Source of the DNA: Tetmemena sp. SeJ-2015
Lineage: Eukaryota > Ciliophora > Spirotrichea > Sporadotrichida > Oxytrichidae
Length of the DNA: 64,000 nt
Direction: 5' to 3'
Assembly: GCA_027382625.1 (NCBI GenBank)
Contig: JAJKFJ010022492.1
Location: 99,842 to 163,841, forward strand
In this document: positions 1 to 12,500 of the stretch, one piece after another
Layout of the letters: each line of letters begins with the position of its first letter
How positions within the stretch are numbered: the first letter of the stretch is position 1
The notes under the pieces: generated by a model
Told to the model about the DNA's origin: nothing
Database searches by the model: none
The model's input: only the letters and a program-made list of their open reading frames with translations
Position numbers and translations under genes: made by a program

Positions 1-159
1 AATAAGATGGCGCATATCCTGCAGCATGTTATAAGTGTTAGAGAGGGAACTAACTTTGAGAGTTAATTTCTCCTTGGCTCTCTACTTTTCTTCTTTCAGC
101 ATTTTTTAGAAGTCAATTGCACTCTGAGTTCCATTTGCGGATAAAGCAGATCTTTCCAT
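1..159 (-). CDS. 5' end of a coiled-coil protein gene (partial)
   Basis: On the minus strand an ATG at 159 opens a frame that runs off the left edge of the window without a TGA. Two in-frame glutamines are encoded by TAA and TAG. The 53 visible residues begin MERSALSANG and are rich in K, E, L and Q, with a heptad-like stretch (KMLKEEKQRAKEKL), so a coiled coil is likely. No family can be named from so short a piece. Its start faces the cornichon gene, so the two are divergent with about 600 bp between them. The first ATG with coding character was taken as the start. Confidence 0.5.
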
Positions 160-754
160 TTTATCTTCTTTCTCTCTCTTAAGTAAATTAAATTGTGATT
201 TATAATTGGACTTAGTGGAATTTATATGCCAGAAAGCTCTTAATCGATTAACCAACTATTGATTTTGAGACAACTTCTATTTAATTCTGAGAACTTTTCT
301 CTATAATTGTGATGAGGTTTTAAATTATAAATCAAACTAGAAGACTGGTAAATTAGAAAGTTTCTCTGCAGTAGATTAACAACCAGGCTTTTATGGGTCA
401 AGCAATTAAATCTGATCAAAACATTATGAAAGTAGAGAGTCATTGAAAAATAATGGAATGGATGATTATTATTGATTGTTTATTGTTGTTTAAAGGATAA
501 ATTTTTGAGAGCCCCTCTCTAAATAGCAAAAGAGTACAAAAAGAGAGGGAATCAGTTTATGCCCGTAGCAATGAAACTCGTAATAAAAAAATCATTATCT
601 TCTTAATATGAAAAAAAGCAATACCTAGTAAATTATGGACTGAAACTATATTTGATTCATAATAACTTAACCACTATAGTAGTAGTTATAGATTTAATGT
701 GCTTTGAAGAGTGTTATAAAATCTGAGAAAATTATAAATTTGAATAATCACAAA
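160..754. other. AT-rich spacer between two divergent genes
   Basis: This stretch separates the start of the left-hand minus gene from the cornichon start. It is strongly AT-rich, has frequent TGA in all frames and shows no coding character. Promoter elements and chromosome-breakage sites for both genes would be expected here, but I see no motif I can name. Confidence 0.5.
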
Positions 755-1511
755 ATGCAAACAATACTTTGGCTGATAAACTTAATAGCAGGCCTCGGCT
801 GCTCATCATTCTCACTTTACTTTGTATTCCTTTATCATGTTTTAAAAATAATCGCTTGTAGTATCTGTCACATGGAGATCTTGATAAAGGAATGATAGAG
901 CCGTTTGACCTCTCAGACTAGATGTCCAAGGTAAGACTATTTTATGAGTTCACCATAACTTCACATTCACTCTTCGTGTTTTATAACTTTTTCCTTGATG
1001 ATATGTTTTTTTCTTATCTTGACATCTTTTTTAGTTCATTCCCTACGAAATATACATCCACGCCTATTTAACGTTGGTGTGTCTCTTTAACGGAAACTTG
1101 TTCCTCTTCCTTTACAACCTGCCTATGATGGCTATACATTTAAAAATGCTCTTCAAAAGAGAATACGTTTTCCATGTCATCACCATTGGAGAGTATAAGG
1201 ACAAAGATTATTTACAAAGTTTTCATTTAGTAAATGAGTCTTATTTTATGAAAGAGAAGAATAAAAGATTCATTAAATACAAGCTGGCATTCTACCTTGG
1301 ACTTCTCATCTTTATCATGCTAAGGTAAGAAGAAAATACAATTAAATTCCACTCCTCTCCTCTTTATTTCGCTATCCCTTTTTAAAAGTTTCTATAAAGC
1401 ATTTATTTGATTCTTGTCTAATTTATTTCCTACAGGTTTATGTTTGCATTCTCTAACATGATAATTTACAATATCTTCGGAAAGACATACGGTTTGATAT
1501 TTTTCTCTTGA
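755..1511 (+). CDS. Cornichon family ER cargo receptor (CNIH/Erv14-like)
   Basis: Cornichon proteins are small ER membrane proteins that load transmembrane cargo into COPII vesicles. The start ATG at 755 opens a hydrophobic first membrane segment (residues about 4-26). It is followed by the loop DLDKGMIEPFDLSDQ, where plant and animal homologues have DLE.DYINP, then FLYNLPMMAIH (family FLLNLPL.AYH) and KLAFYLGLLIFIMLRF near the C-terminus. A 35-bp IES with CATG repeats interrupts the first loop; removing it joins FLYH to GDLDKG. Two GT-AG introns lie at 931-1034 and 1325-1435. One loop Gln is a TAG. TGA stop at 1509-1511. Length, about 150 residues, fits the family. Confidence 0.85.
836..870. 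other. IES in cornichon, pointer CATG
   Basis: CATG occurs at 836-839 and again at 871-874. Deleting the 35 bp from the first copy up to the second corrects a frameshift and joins the first membrane helix to the conserved D-L-D loop of cornichon. Confidence 0.8.
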
Positions 1512-1615
1512 TCAGACGAAAACCACCGGCTTAATAATTCACACATAGGATTATCAAAGGATAAGTATCGATTTATTTTGGAATTCATTCTCCAGAAAGA
1601 AAATCAACTACAACA

Positions 1616-3142
1616 TCACTCACCTTTCATATAGAATGTGTTTATAGTTTGATTGTACTTGGAGTATCTAGAATTGTTGCTACTGGCTCTACTGTTTACA
1701 CCGCTGCGACTGTTGGCTCTACTTCTGTCAGCCTGAAGAAGTCTCCTAGTCTCTCTTTGCACTTTCTGCTGCATGATATCTTACTTCCTCCCCTCGTATT
1801 CTTTATCAATTTGAGCCACTCTCTCTTTCTTGAGTTAGTCATACTCTCTCTTACAGCTTTCCAGTTCTTATTCCTTCTCCCTCCTCTTTTCATCTGCCTC
1901 CTGCTTTTGTTTCTTCTTGCACTCAAATACAAATAAGAGTTATGGGATGATTTTTTAATCTTCTAGTCTAGCTTCCTGATCATGAAGTCATAGGCTGATT
2001 TTATTTCTGCCAATTTTTCAAATTTTTGGACAGTTAGCTCCTCCAAAAGCTACTCTACTTGTTGAGACTTTTAAACTGAGAGTTACTCAATCAAATGCTC
2101 GCAATTAGTCCACAAAGATTGCATCGACTCTTCGTAGTCTTACTGCTAGAGCTATACAAGTTGCTAGTCATATAAATTATAATACAAAAGCAATAATTCA
2201 TCTTCAAAGCCTGTAGGAGAGTTGTCTGCAATCCCATTTCCATCTAGCACTTGAAAGGTATTTATTATGGAGATGTCATTGAGAATTGAAACGCTTAAAG
2301 TATATTAAAGCATAAATCAGAGCTTTCTTAATGAGGTAATCTTGTTTCCTCTCCCTCAATCTGAATTTACTCCCTCTCTTTGCTAGAATTTTTAATGATA
2401 GACTTCTGCTTTAAAATATATAACACAAATTACTATAGCTTTCTGAAGAGAAAGAATTACTTTCCCGGTGCGTTTTTAGTGCTCTCAGGTCTACTGCCTA
2501 GCCCTTAGATTTATTTCCCATTTATGTAATACTCACTTTAGTTTGCAAAGTACTCTCCACTGTTATTGTCATTCATGATTGAGCTGTTCATAGATTTCAT
2601 TCTAACACACTCAAAGAAATATCTCAAGTATTATATTTCTTGGCCTCTAGTGCTTTCTTCCTCTATTCGAGTCTCTGTTTTAACTAATCCTACTGCGTCT
2701 TTTGATCCTTCTTCATTTCATCTTTTGCAAGTTCTCTTATCTCCTCTTGCTTCTTGTAGAGCAAATTGATCTTTCCCTATGGGTCCATCTCCTCAAATGT
2801 CTCTCGCATTTTCTATTTGCGGGCCTATTGCTTTTGAGCTTGTCTTTGGATATCGTTGTGAATCTAGTTGGACGTGGAGGGAAAAGGCTTAATAGAAGTA
2901 GTGGAAGAAGCCAAAGCCTCTCTGCTCGAATTAACAGCTTTATTTGGAGAGACTAACCTATTATAGCATAAATGATTATAAATTTATGAGTATATATGAG
3001 AGACTGAGGATGCAGTCTTAGGCTTAGAGCTGCTTGCCATAATCTGGATGACCTCGGGCTTAATAAGTGTGTTCTGGATTCTGTCTGCGTAAAGTTAATA
3101 CTTCTCATTATTTAGGCCATTGTAATACTCTACTGCTTGCTA
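1616..3142 (-). CDS. Q/K/E-rich coiled-coil protein, unrecognised
   Basis: The minus strand carries a long frame in which about thirty TAA/TAG codons read as Gln and TGA is avoided. From the 5' side it reads AVEYYNGLNNEKYQLYADRI, then a Ser-rich linker, then KMRETFEEMDPQGKINLLYK and a long charged coiled coil (QEADEKRREKEQELESCKRE), ending in a short Arg/Ser tail with TGA at 1616-1618. Three IESs (TCTTCT, ATTTC, GAGAGACT pointers) interrupt it, and each removal restores the frame. The start is not identified; coding character fades above about 3142, next to a possible splice or IES edge. The 3' end converges on cornichon, with 104 bp between stops. A cytoskeletal or ciliary role is possible but only a guess. 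Confidence 0.65.
1912..1958. other. IES, pointer TCTTCT
   Basis: TCTTCT occurs at 1912-1917 and 1959-1964. On the minus strand the frame LDQKIKKSS breaks here and coding resumes in another frame (KKKQKQEADEKR). Removing 47 bp brings the two coiled-coil halves into one frame; a 44-bp alternative within the TCT run works equally well. Confidence 0.65.
2594..2634. other. IES, pointer ATTTC
   Basis: ATTTC occurs at 2594-2598 and 2635-2639. The interval contains an in-frame TGA for the minus-strand gene. Its removal joins RKKALEAKK directly to SMNSSIMNDNN in frame. Confidence 0.75.
2945..2997. other. IES, pointer GAGAGACT
   Basis: The 8-bp direct repeat GAGAGACT lies at 2945-2952 and 2998-3005 around a very AT-rich 45-bp core. 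Excision on the minus strand joins PKTASSVS to PNKAVNSSRE. The interval happens to be open in frame, so the case rests on the long exact repeat and the composition. Confidence 0.75.
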
Positions 3143-3384
3143 TAAAAAAAGTGATTAGCGTATATTGATCCAGAGAAGAAAATTTATGACGTAGAGCTAC
3201 GACGCTCGATCAAAACACACATTAGGGATTCTAATCTCTCCTGATAGCTTCGTCAGCCCAAAAGAATTAGGAATTATCAAAATTTACAAATCAGAATGGA
3301 ATACTTTGTAAACTTACTGAATAGAGATACAAAATAGCAAAATACTTTTCACTAAAACTAATAAATATACAAGAGTTACTCAAC

Positions 3385-3770
3385 TAAAGAGAAATAAGTG
3401 AAGTGAATCGTGGGTTGTAAGAATAAGATGAAAGCCCAATTCTTATTAGAGATGTGATTAAGGAAAAAATGATTAAAGATCAGTGATTGGCTAATTGAGA
3501 TTAAAACTAATATTGATTGGTGTTTAATATAATGATCAGAGCTATAATTAAAACTTTAATGTTTAATTGGATTTCTCTGTAGAGATCAGTGATTAACCAA
3601 TGGGGTGTCTAAATTTAATTAAAACCTAATCTTCTCTATTTAATAATTAAAAATTATCACACCTACTTTCTTCTCAAGCCAAAAACATTCTCATTGACGA
3701 GACTTACTATTTATATTTAAGACTAATCTTATTCTTACAACCCACGATTCACTTCACTTATTTCTCTTTA
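3385..3770. mobile_element. MITE-like element with perfect 45-bp terminal inverted repeats
   Basis: Bases 3385-3429 and 3726-3770 are perfect reverse complements over 45 bp (core CTTACAACCCACGATTCACT on the right arm). They enclose about 296 bp of AT-rich sequence with no coding frame. Both ends are TA, which fits a TA target duplication of the Tc1/mariner type. No transposase is present, so the element is non-autonomous. The right end abuts coding sequence of the neighbouring CNBD gene. Confidence 0.75.
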
Positions 3771-6700
3771 CCTCGTGAGAAACTTCCTAAAAGTGAGAGC
3801 GTTCCAACTGCATTTCTAGTTCTAAAACTTTATCTGCGAAATCAGGAGGTAGTCGCTTATTCTTCTGGGAATATCGGATCCTTAAAGCTTCTTGCTCGGG
3901 TGAACTCATCGATACTAGTTCTTACTCCTCTTGCTACCTTTGATTAGGCTGCTTTAAAATAGAAATTTTCTATCCTGATATGGAATTAATATTTTGCTTT
4001 GACCTGAGAGAGGCTGGTGCATATGAAGCAAGTTCAGGGATTATAGTTTGCTTCAATGACTTGAAGGTAGTAGTTTTTAGCAGTTTCTTAGCCTGGGCAA
4101 AGTAAGAATACTTCCTTCCTTGAGAGGCTGACGACTTCCTTTTATTTAACTCTTCCTCCACCCGGTTCTAATCATCATCTTATCCATTTTAGCCCAAATA
4201 TTCTTGGTTGAGGTACTTCTATTCGTTTGTTCTTCTCCACTCTTGAGCAAGGCTTGCTGGTGTAAATTCTTCTTTAACTTCATGAGCCTCAAAATAGTTA
4301 TCATTATTAGCTTGAAGATTCTAATGGGACGAGTTTGAAGTCGGGTCAAAGTATTTAGAAGGGGAAGATTTATCCACCCTGAGACCAAGATGAGAGGCTT
4401 TATTATTTTAAGACAATAAACGTGAAGGTGATGGGGGATTTTTATTAGCCCTTAGTTGGGATTAGAGCAGAGGATTGGTATTTTTGGATTTTTATGAAGA
4501 TCTGAACATTACTACAGAGTGTCGCTTTATTATATCCCTCCTCTAAATTATTATAAATTATTTCACTAAATCATTCTCAGAAGATTCAAGAGTAAACAAA
4601 TTTGCTAATTTATAATTGGCGACCTGATAATTTATCACCATGAATGATTTTCCTTTGATATACAATTAAACTAAGTTTTCATAACTATTTGAACTGAATA
4701 TTCTACCTTTCAAGGATTCTGCTTTGCGAAAGAAGAAACTTTAGTCTTGAAGTATTCATACTCTTCTTGGGCGACAGTTTTCTGGCTCCTACTACTATTC
4801 CTTAGTTGCTATTCTGAGTTCTTTAAATGGGCTGTACTGGTCTGCGTTTGAATTAAAAACTTGTGTAACCGCTTTCCAGTTTCTGCAGACTTGAATTAAT
4901 TGAAAAGGTAACTCTATAAATTTAAACTGCTCCACTCCTAGTGAAAGTCTGGCAGGGTATGTAGGTCTAAGCTGTTGAGGCTATGATCTCTGACTCTCTT
5001 GCTAAGTCTAGGGCTGATTCGAATTTACCTTCTATGACTGATAACCCTCTTTCTAAACCATGTACGTTCATAAATTTTTGGCATCATACACTTTTAATGA
5101 GATGAGTTTAATTGGTCTAGAGTTTACTAATATCTACACCAAGAGCACTTTTAGTCTAAGAGTTTGTATCCTGAATCTCTCTCAAACCTTAATTACCCCT
5201 TATTTATAGATTGTCCACTAGTTCTTCAAATGAAATTATAAATTTTCTTTTGAAAAACTGTTCCTCAGTAAAGGAAGCTCTTTAGTTTCTGACATTGAAA
5301 GTTTATTGCATCTATTTCGGTTAGTTTGCGGGGATGTGCGCATGATTTGACATCGTAGTCTGCAGTTAGCTACTTTAGTAGTTAGTGGAAATAGAATCGT
5401 ATGGCTAAGTGTTACTCTAATAATTAGGATTATACTACTACTACTTTCTCTAGGCTGGCAGGGAGCTGTTATAAGTTGGGATATTTCTCTATCCTTGCAG
5501 TAGCAGCACTTATGGTGGTTCTGCTAGATAAGACTTATTTGCATTCAAGCTACTTTGATTTTCTAAGATCTACACTTATAAGTAGTACTTTTGCAAAAAA
5601 TTATAGATTCTAAGAAAGGAGCATTGCCAACTTTCCTTGATGGCTGCATCTGTGAATTACAGGATTATCTGAGTTGAGTCATCAGCATTTTAGTATTTAA
5701 GTTCCCTCTCCTTACTAAGTTTTATCTCCTCCCCTTAGAGGTTGAGATAGTGTAAGCTTAAGACTGATAAGTGAAAGTTGAACCGGGCTTATTAACTTGA
5801 TGAGAAGCAAGAGCTTGATAGTTATTAGGAATTTGCAACTCTTTGAGAGCAAAATTTTGTATCACCTCTGTATCTTTTACAGCCTTGATAAGTTTGGATT
5901 GAGTCCCCCCTTGTCTCATTTAACTCTAGTCATGAGAGTTGATGTGATAAGAAACTTCATATTTTAGTCAACGTATTTTTTTGTGAGATAAGAAGATGTA
6001 TAGTTAAAAGGTCCAAAAGCCGTTCCATAGTCTCTTACTTGGGAGTTCTCTTCATTTTAAATCAGCAGATTTTTGCTCTGGTTTTATATTTCTCTCTCAG
6101 CCTACACAATATAAAGCAAGATGAATGTAAAGAAACTAAGAACAATATTTGAGTATAGTTAATTGCTAGTGATATTTGTCAAAAGCTATTTCAGTTTGGA
6201 AGAGGCAACTAATAAAACACCTTTGAATACCAGCAATTAAGAAATTAAACTATTTGGGGATGGCTAGAATCTGTATACCTTTGCGGTCTTTAGTTCATCA
6301 CTGACTATGGACGGGAAACAATTCTAGCTTATAGAAATTAAAAATGATAGAATCAATGCTTAGTTAGATCGATTGAAAAGAGGAGATTGATTACTTCTGC
6401 CAAGCCCTCCTTACAGGTTAATACTCATGGCTGACGTATTAAGTCTGGAAGGACTTCTGTCTTTCTCATTTTTGCTATTGAGTCTTGAGTTTAGATTAAC
6501 CCTCATCTCTAGAGTTTTCTTATGAATCGTTGATGAAGCTACAGTTGTCGGATGAGTAAACTTGCCCGCCTGATTACCAGACTTTCCAGCATAGCTACCG
6601 CAGTTATCATCATCTAGAAGGTGTCTTTAATTGTGAAGGTGTGAAGCAAAAGAGTCATTCAATTTCAGTTTCTCAGTTGCTTAAAAGTTTGCCTTTTCTA

Positions 6701-8665
6701 TCACCATTGGCTAACTTTGATTCAGAGTTTCATTGAGTCTCTACGTTTGGTCAAACTAAAGCTGATCATAATTCTCAGGGTTTAAAAATAGGAAAGCCAT
6801 TAAAATGCAATGTGGTTTTGGCTCTGACCTCTTCTGTGAGTCTAATAGTCATTTAAGAAAAAATCTATTAATGCAAATTTTCAGTAGCAAGACTTAGCTG
6901 ATACTGTCCAAATATGCCTGCATGATATTGAAGTGTATTATCGCCTGCTGTTGCTCTGAACTGTTCTTTATTAAACTAGTCCTATTAGTTCTTCAACCTG
7001 GACTTCATAGTTAAGAGTGAATTGCCTATCTGACCATCTTAACCTTCATAAGCCGAGTTATTACTTTAATCCTCTTATCTACTCTCCCCTTAATCATTCT
7101 TAGATTTTTCATTTTCTCTTTGCTGAGTGAGTTTCTTAAGTTCGTAGAACTTAATTGTTTGAGGGACCTGAGCCCACAACATCTCCCTCATGAGATTATC
7201 GCACATCAGTTTCAAGTCTGTGGTGTCTTTCAAAGCACAAGTCACCTCGTTGTTTCTTTAGATCTTCTAGAAGTAGATGTTCTGCATCTTTTGGGAGATC
7301 TCCTGCGACTGAGAGCATATTTATTGCCAGGACTCTTCTGATGCAGCTTGGAGCTTTAGGAATTCAAATTAAGTAAGTATGGTAAATAAAACTTATCTAA
7401 CTATAATTCCTAATAGAAGTTTAGTCAAAGCGAGAGTGAAATTTTGTATTACTTCTTTCTTCATTTGATAGACTTTCATTTCTGAAGAGCTACACACGCC
7501 TGATGTCAAATGCTTACAGTTTCTGAGCATTTCATCATCTCCTATCATCTTTCCTGAGCCCATCATGAATAACTACAATCGAACTTTATTAAAACTTAGA
7601 TGAGTTCTGTTACTTACACTCAGCTCATTTGTTACTTTGTATCCCTGCAGTTTCTGAAAATTAGAATGTACCTTCTTTGTTAGGGAGGGATTTCTCAACA
7701 GATCATAATCCTTGTTGGCTACTCTTGGCTCGTAGACATGTTTCTTAATATGCATTTCTCCCTCCTTTACTATGACTAAGTGGTTTACTTCCTCTCCTTC
7801 CTTGAACAAAAACTGGCCCCTTTTGTACTTGTGTATTCTCAGTGAGTGGAAGAAACGCGTCAGGAATCTTTTTGACAGGCCGTGTAACTGCTCCACGTTC
7901 TTCAGAAAGTTAAAATCAAAAGTCAGAAACATGCAAGTATTATTCCAAACATAAGTTAATCTCCTTTTGAATAATCTTCTTATGAATCCGATCTAGGATC
8001 CTCATGTAGGAGTGTCTGCTGAAGACTGCCAAATGAACATCTGACCCCGCTAATGCTTAATACTGTCTCTTGAAGATTTTACTATCTCGGGTGATACTGA
8101 GTTGGCTGAACATCATGCCCCTGTAGAGACTTCCTATCAACTCAGGAGGAGGAGGTCTGACTGAGGGTGATTCTTTGAGAAAGGTGAGGTCCATAGTTTG
8201 AAAGCTAGAACGAAGACTCTGTGCTTGGTTAGGGGGTAGTTAGAGATCCAGAGACAGATCCTTGAAGTCATTCTCGTTTTGAAAAGAGCTGCCTCAGCCT
8301 TCTTTAGTCGACTACTATGTCCACTCTCCCATCAATGACCACGTATAATGCCTCTCTATTCTCATCTAAAAAGCAAAGTCATTAATAAGAAAATCAATCA
8401 ATCAGGAAAAAAGAAAGAAAGAAAGGAAGGAAGGAAGAAAGTCAAAAACATTTTCCTTGAAGAATGAAAAACGAGATATGGTTTCTTACTATAGTTAAGG
8501 ACGAGTGAACCTTGTGGGTGGAATTCGTAGGTCATGAGTTCACACACGTCATTCAAATCCTTGCCCTGGATTTTATGTTGCTGGAAAAACTTCTGCCCCT
8601 TTCCCCAAAAGGGCATGACAGACATCATGTCAACCCTTAGGTTCTGCTCTCAGCATTCTTCTTAA
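3754..8665 (-). CDS. Cyclic-nucleotide-binding domain protein with long coiled-coil/Ser-Gln tail (paralogue 1)
   Basis: The 5' part (8665-7450) holds two CNBD repeats. The first has PFWGKGQKFF, EALYVVIDGRVDIVV and, at its end, AVFSRHSYMRILDRIHKK. The second has FLKNVEQLHGLSKRFLTRFF, GQFLFKEGEEVNHLVIVKEG and KMIGDDEMLRN. These match the beta-roll and phosphate-cassette regions of the cAMP/cGMP-binding fold, but without the full RxA cassette, so ligand binding is uncertain. A 46-bp IES lies between the repeats and a GT-AG intron inside the first. The rest is a long Q-rich, partly coiled-coil region down to KVLELEMQLERSHFQEVSHE. The open frame then enters the MITE end and meets TGA at 3754-3756. 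A one-base indel near 8620 separates the KKNAESRTQGL start region from MMSVMPFW. The true first exon is not found. Confidence 0.65.
7907..7952. other. IES, pointer AAGTTAA
   Basis: AAGTTAA occurs at 7907-7913 and 7953-7959. On the minus strand the 46-bp interval contains an in-frame TGA. Its removal gives KKIIQKEINFLKNVEQLHGL, the expected junction between two CNBD repeats. Confidence 0.85.
8403..8441. repeat. Simple purine repeat (GAAA/GGAA)
   Basis: A run of AAGA and GGAA units inside the intron of the CNBD paralogue 1 gene. Low-complexity sequence, no further meaning inferred. Confidence 0.8.
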
Positions 8666-8670
8666 TAAGA

Positions 8671-9590
8671 TATAAGATATTAAACGCTTTTTAAAAAGCG
8701 TATCTTTGAATTTAGGAAAGCATATTCGGATGTTATGTTATATTTGTGATTGTTATAAAAGTTGAAATTAATTTAACAGAAAAAGTTTCAAAATATACTT
8801 TCAAATTATTTGAGTTATCCGAACTGATTAGATATTTTGTTCATTCTATGAATTTGTTTTTGTCAATTTGAGTTCGGATGAGCTTATGCTGAAGACGCAC
8901 ATGCTGGTCGTTTATAAAGTCATTTTCAAACATTTACTTAATCTAAAATATACAATATATAATTTAATGGAGAAAAAAAGATCCAAAATTTAATTAAATG
9001 GTTTTTTTTTTTTTTCTCAATTATTTTAGATTGAGACTAACTTAAAATAAGCTAATCTATTTTAATTTATTTCGCTTTTATATTTCCAATAAATATTTAT
9101 TTACTTTTGTGATTTCCATAGCCAACCCCCATGAACTCGTTATGAATCTATGTCTTGTTCAAAGAAATAATTTTTTATTGCAGACCAGAGTGGTTGATGT
9201 GATTATTCACATTAAACATATTTCCATCACCACCCCCAGAATTTACAAAAGATTATTTCAAACTAAAAATTGAATTATTTTTGATAAATTTTAAAGATGA
9301 GTTTAAGCCCTAGTATTAACTTATGAAGTTGCTTCGACCAATAGTGTGAGAAGAGTTAATTAACTGCTAATGCTGCTGCTATTTCTTGTAGGTGTTGATG
9401 GCCATAGCTTGTGGTCTGAACACAGTCTACTATTTCTTACTCAGCATTTACTTCAACAAGGACTTTAAAATTGGGCATTACTCTGAAATTGGAGAGCGGG
9501 TTGTGAGTCAGCTTTGGCGATACAGGGTTAGGAGTAATTGGGAAACTATCTTGAATGGACTTGATGGATCCAGTGCAACAATAGCCTTAT
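8671..9590. other. AT-rich spacer with an 18-bp palindrome
   Basis: No frame with coding character crosses this interval, which lies between the 5' region of one minus-strand CNBD gene and the stop of the next. It contains a perfect 18-bp palindrome (ACGCTTTTTAAAAAGCGT, 8684-8701) and a 14-T run at about 9002-9015. It may include unrecognised first exons of the downstream gene. Confidence 0.45.
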
Positions 9591-9591
9591 T

Positions 9592-12500
9592 CAAACTATG
9601 TCTATGGTTCTGCTATTATTGAGTTAGCTGAGGGGATGCTTTCTTTACCCTACTTATAAGAGTAGATTCTGAGAGGGAGCACTATTCCTTGCGAAAGCAT
9701 TAGAGTTATTAAAAGGAGTTTCGATGAACTTTGGAGAAAGAGGATTGCTGAGTTGTTGATAGCCGCGAGAAGCAAGACTCCTCCTATCTTAGGCTTGAAA
9801 CTGAGTTTAAGTGAGAGTAGACGCCTACGACAAGGCATTTTGTAGCGCTCCCTTACTGGACTATAAGTTGCTGGCATCTTCTAGCAGTAACTTGTTCGAA
9901 TTTACTGAAAGATGTCTCCTAGAGAAATAATCGTCGCCCAGATTTTGCTAAGTCATCCTCATCTATTCTATTTACTTTTGGAAGAACCCCTTTTGACCTG
10001 GCTGATCCGAAGTGGGATTAAAATCCTTCAAAATGTTTGCGCTCTTCTGATGATAGGTAGTGCTATAATTATCCACCGTATTAAATGTACTCATACTTAA
10101 TAAGTATTCTTGGCTTAGGCTGTTGGAATTAGCTAGAGCAAACTTTCTCCACTACGAACCCCTGCTTAAGAGAAGTCCTTCTTTTTTACGAAAAGTGCTT
10201 TGCCTTATTTGTTAGTCTCCATGTATGATACCGTTCGATTAGATACTGAGGAATTGAGTCTTTCAAATGGCTTCCTGCTTTAGAACTCTAGCTCCAAGTT
10301 TTAATATGTAAAAAATACTTTCTGAAGTTCTTCTGAAGAGCTCTCGTAGTAAGAGAATCACTATTGACTTGCATGATGGAAGTTTCCTATTAGAAAATAG
10401 AGTAGAGACATAGAAAATTATATCCAAATCTCTGATCTCTTTGTCCTACATCTCTTTTTCAAAGCGCTGCTTGTTTAGATTCATCAAATTATCTAGCAGC
10501 GTTAACTTGTCTGTGCTTGGCTCTTCATTTCTTGTATGTTTGTCCTTGCTGAATCCTAGTGGGGAAGCTTTCTCTGTCTTCGCTTTGTTTGGAGTACTAT
10601 CATAAAATGATGATGTTTGCTTATGAAGTAATGTAACTCATTAGACTCTTATTTTACGCAATAAGTTCTTTGAGAACATCATTCTTCAAATAAAGTTAAA
10701 ACACCAAGCACACTACAACTTATCTATATGTATCAAGATGATGTTGTTTCTGATTTGCATATTCTTCAAGAGACTGTTCTACTGCAAAGCCTTCCAGGCG
10801 GACCCCTAATTTTCCAGGCGCAAGAAATCTTCTCTCTTCATAGCTCCGACCAAGCCTTTTAAGGAACAGCAGACTACTGTTGATGTGTAAGCCTCCCTTT
10901 GATTTAGCATGTCTTCATCTCCAATCAGATTACCTTTCTCCAGTTTATACAGCTATACATAAGCGTTAAAGGTAAATACTCTCTATTCTTTAACTTACAT
11001 AAATTTTGTGAGACTTCAGGGCTTTATGAACTATCAAATCCTTCGTATTTTGCACCTTCATGGACCTGAGAGGATTGTCTAGAATCTTTCTTGGATTTTC
11101 AGGCTTCTCTAATTCACTTTCTTAGCGTGTGACTTCAAACTATCCCTCCTTCACGAGGTAGACATATTCAGCAGGCTCTCCTTCTCTGTACAGAATCTAA
11201 TTATCAACAATAGAAAAATAATTCAGCACTACACTATAATTTGAGCTAATTCTTAATGGTCTTGATCTCTATGAATTAGTAAGTGAGCTTTCCAAGTGAG
11301 GTTTTAGTCAGCTGACTGAAATAAGGCAAGCATCTCAGGAACTGAATCTTCTCATTGTATCTTTTCCTAATTATAAAAAGAACGTCTGAGTTTAAAAAAT
11401 ATTGTTCCTCTCTATAATTCCAAGCACTTTGATATAATCTTTCTTGTTTATGACTGCAAAGTGTGTATTTTAAATGCATCTAATCGATGCCATCCTTGGC
11501 TTCTGTTCTATTAGAGCTAGCTCACCAAAAGATTACCCATTTATGTATAGTGTCAAAAAAATTCAATTTTTCATTTCCAAGTTACGATATCTCAGTGGTT
11601 CTCAGAAATTAAAATAAGGAATTGGTTCTCTTGAAGAACTCCTTGAGTGTATCTTCCTGCGACTCACTTAAAGTACCACCTTTCTTGAGCTCTTGGACTT
11701 TTTACTTCTTGGATTATATCTGATTCAGTAAATACCATTTACCATTTATTTCAATTTTTCATATGAATTCACAAGTGAAACCTCCTCTTCAAAAGCATTT
11801 TTCTAAGTGGCAGTTCTCTCTAGATTCACGCCTCCTCCGAATTTGCTCTTCTCTTCTTGCTGCTTAGATAAGGGGATGGCTATCTTCCCACTTCCATTTC
11901 CGCTCCCACCCAAATAGCCTGAACCTGAGCTTTAGCTATTCAGGGCAAGGAAGGCATTCACAGCCCCTAGTTTAGGAAGAGCAGAGCCTACCAGAGAGGT
12001 AGTAGTCTAACTGTACTAAGGAAATTCAGCGTGCTTCATCTTGGTTGTGTGGCTTCCAGGCTAAAGAGTAACAGTTACAGGAGCAGAAGTCCCGCCTCTT
12101 TAGCTCACTGTAGCTGTTGAAGACTTAATGTTCGGTTCTTTATGCTAGTTTAGGCGTGAGGAAGCCTGCTGCATATCGACGCTTTCCTCAGAAGAGTTCT
12201 CATCTCCAAGACTCAGGATTAGCGAAATATCTTTTCCAATTCAAGAAATAAGATATTCATGAACCTTTTAAACATCTGATCTGAGACTCTCTTCATCAAT
12301 CTAGTCTTCAATTATATTCCCCAAACCGGTGAATAAGCTCTTTCTATGGAACTCTTTATTTGCTTGAGAGTTCGCAATCTGCTTTATCTTTTGAGACTGA
12401 TTAATGAGGGTGGTGAATCTGGGATGGTTTGGATTGCTGTTGTACTCCTAGTCAATTCTAATCTTCTCTTCTAATTCCTCTTACTCTAACATCAAAGCTT

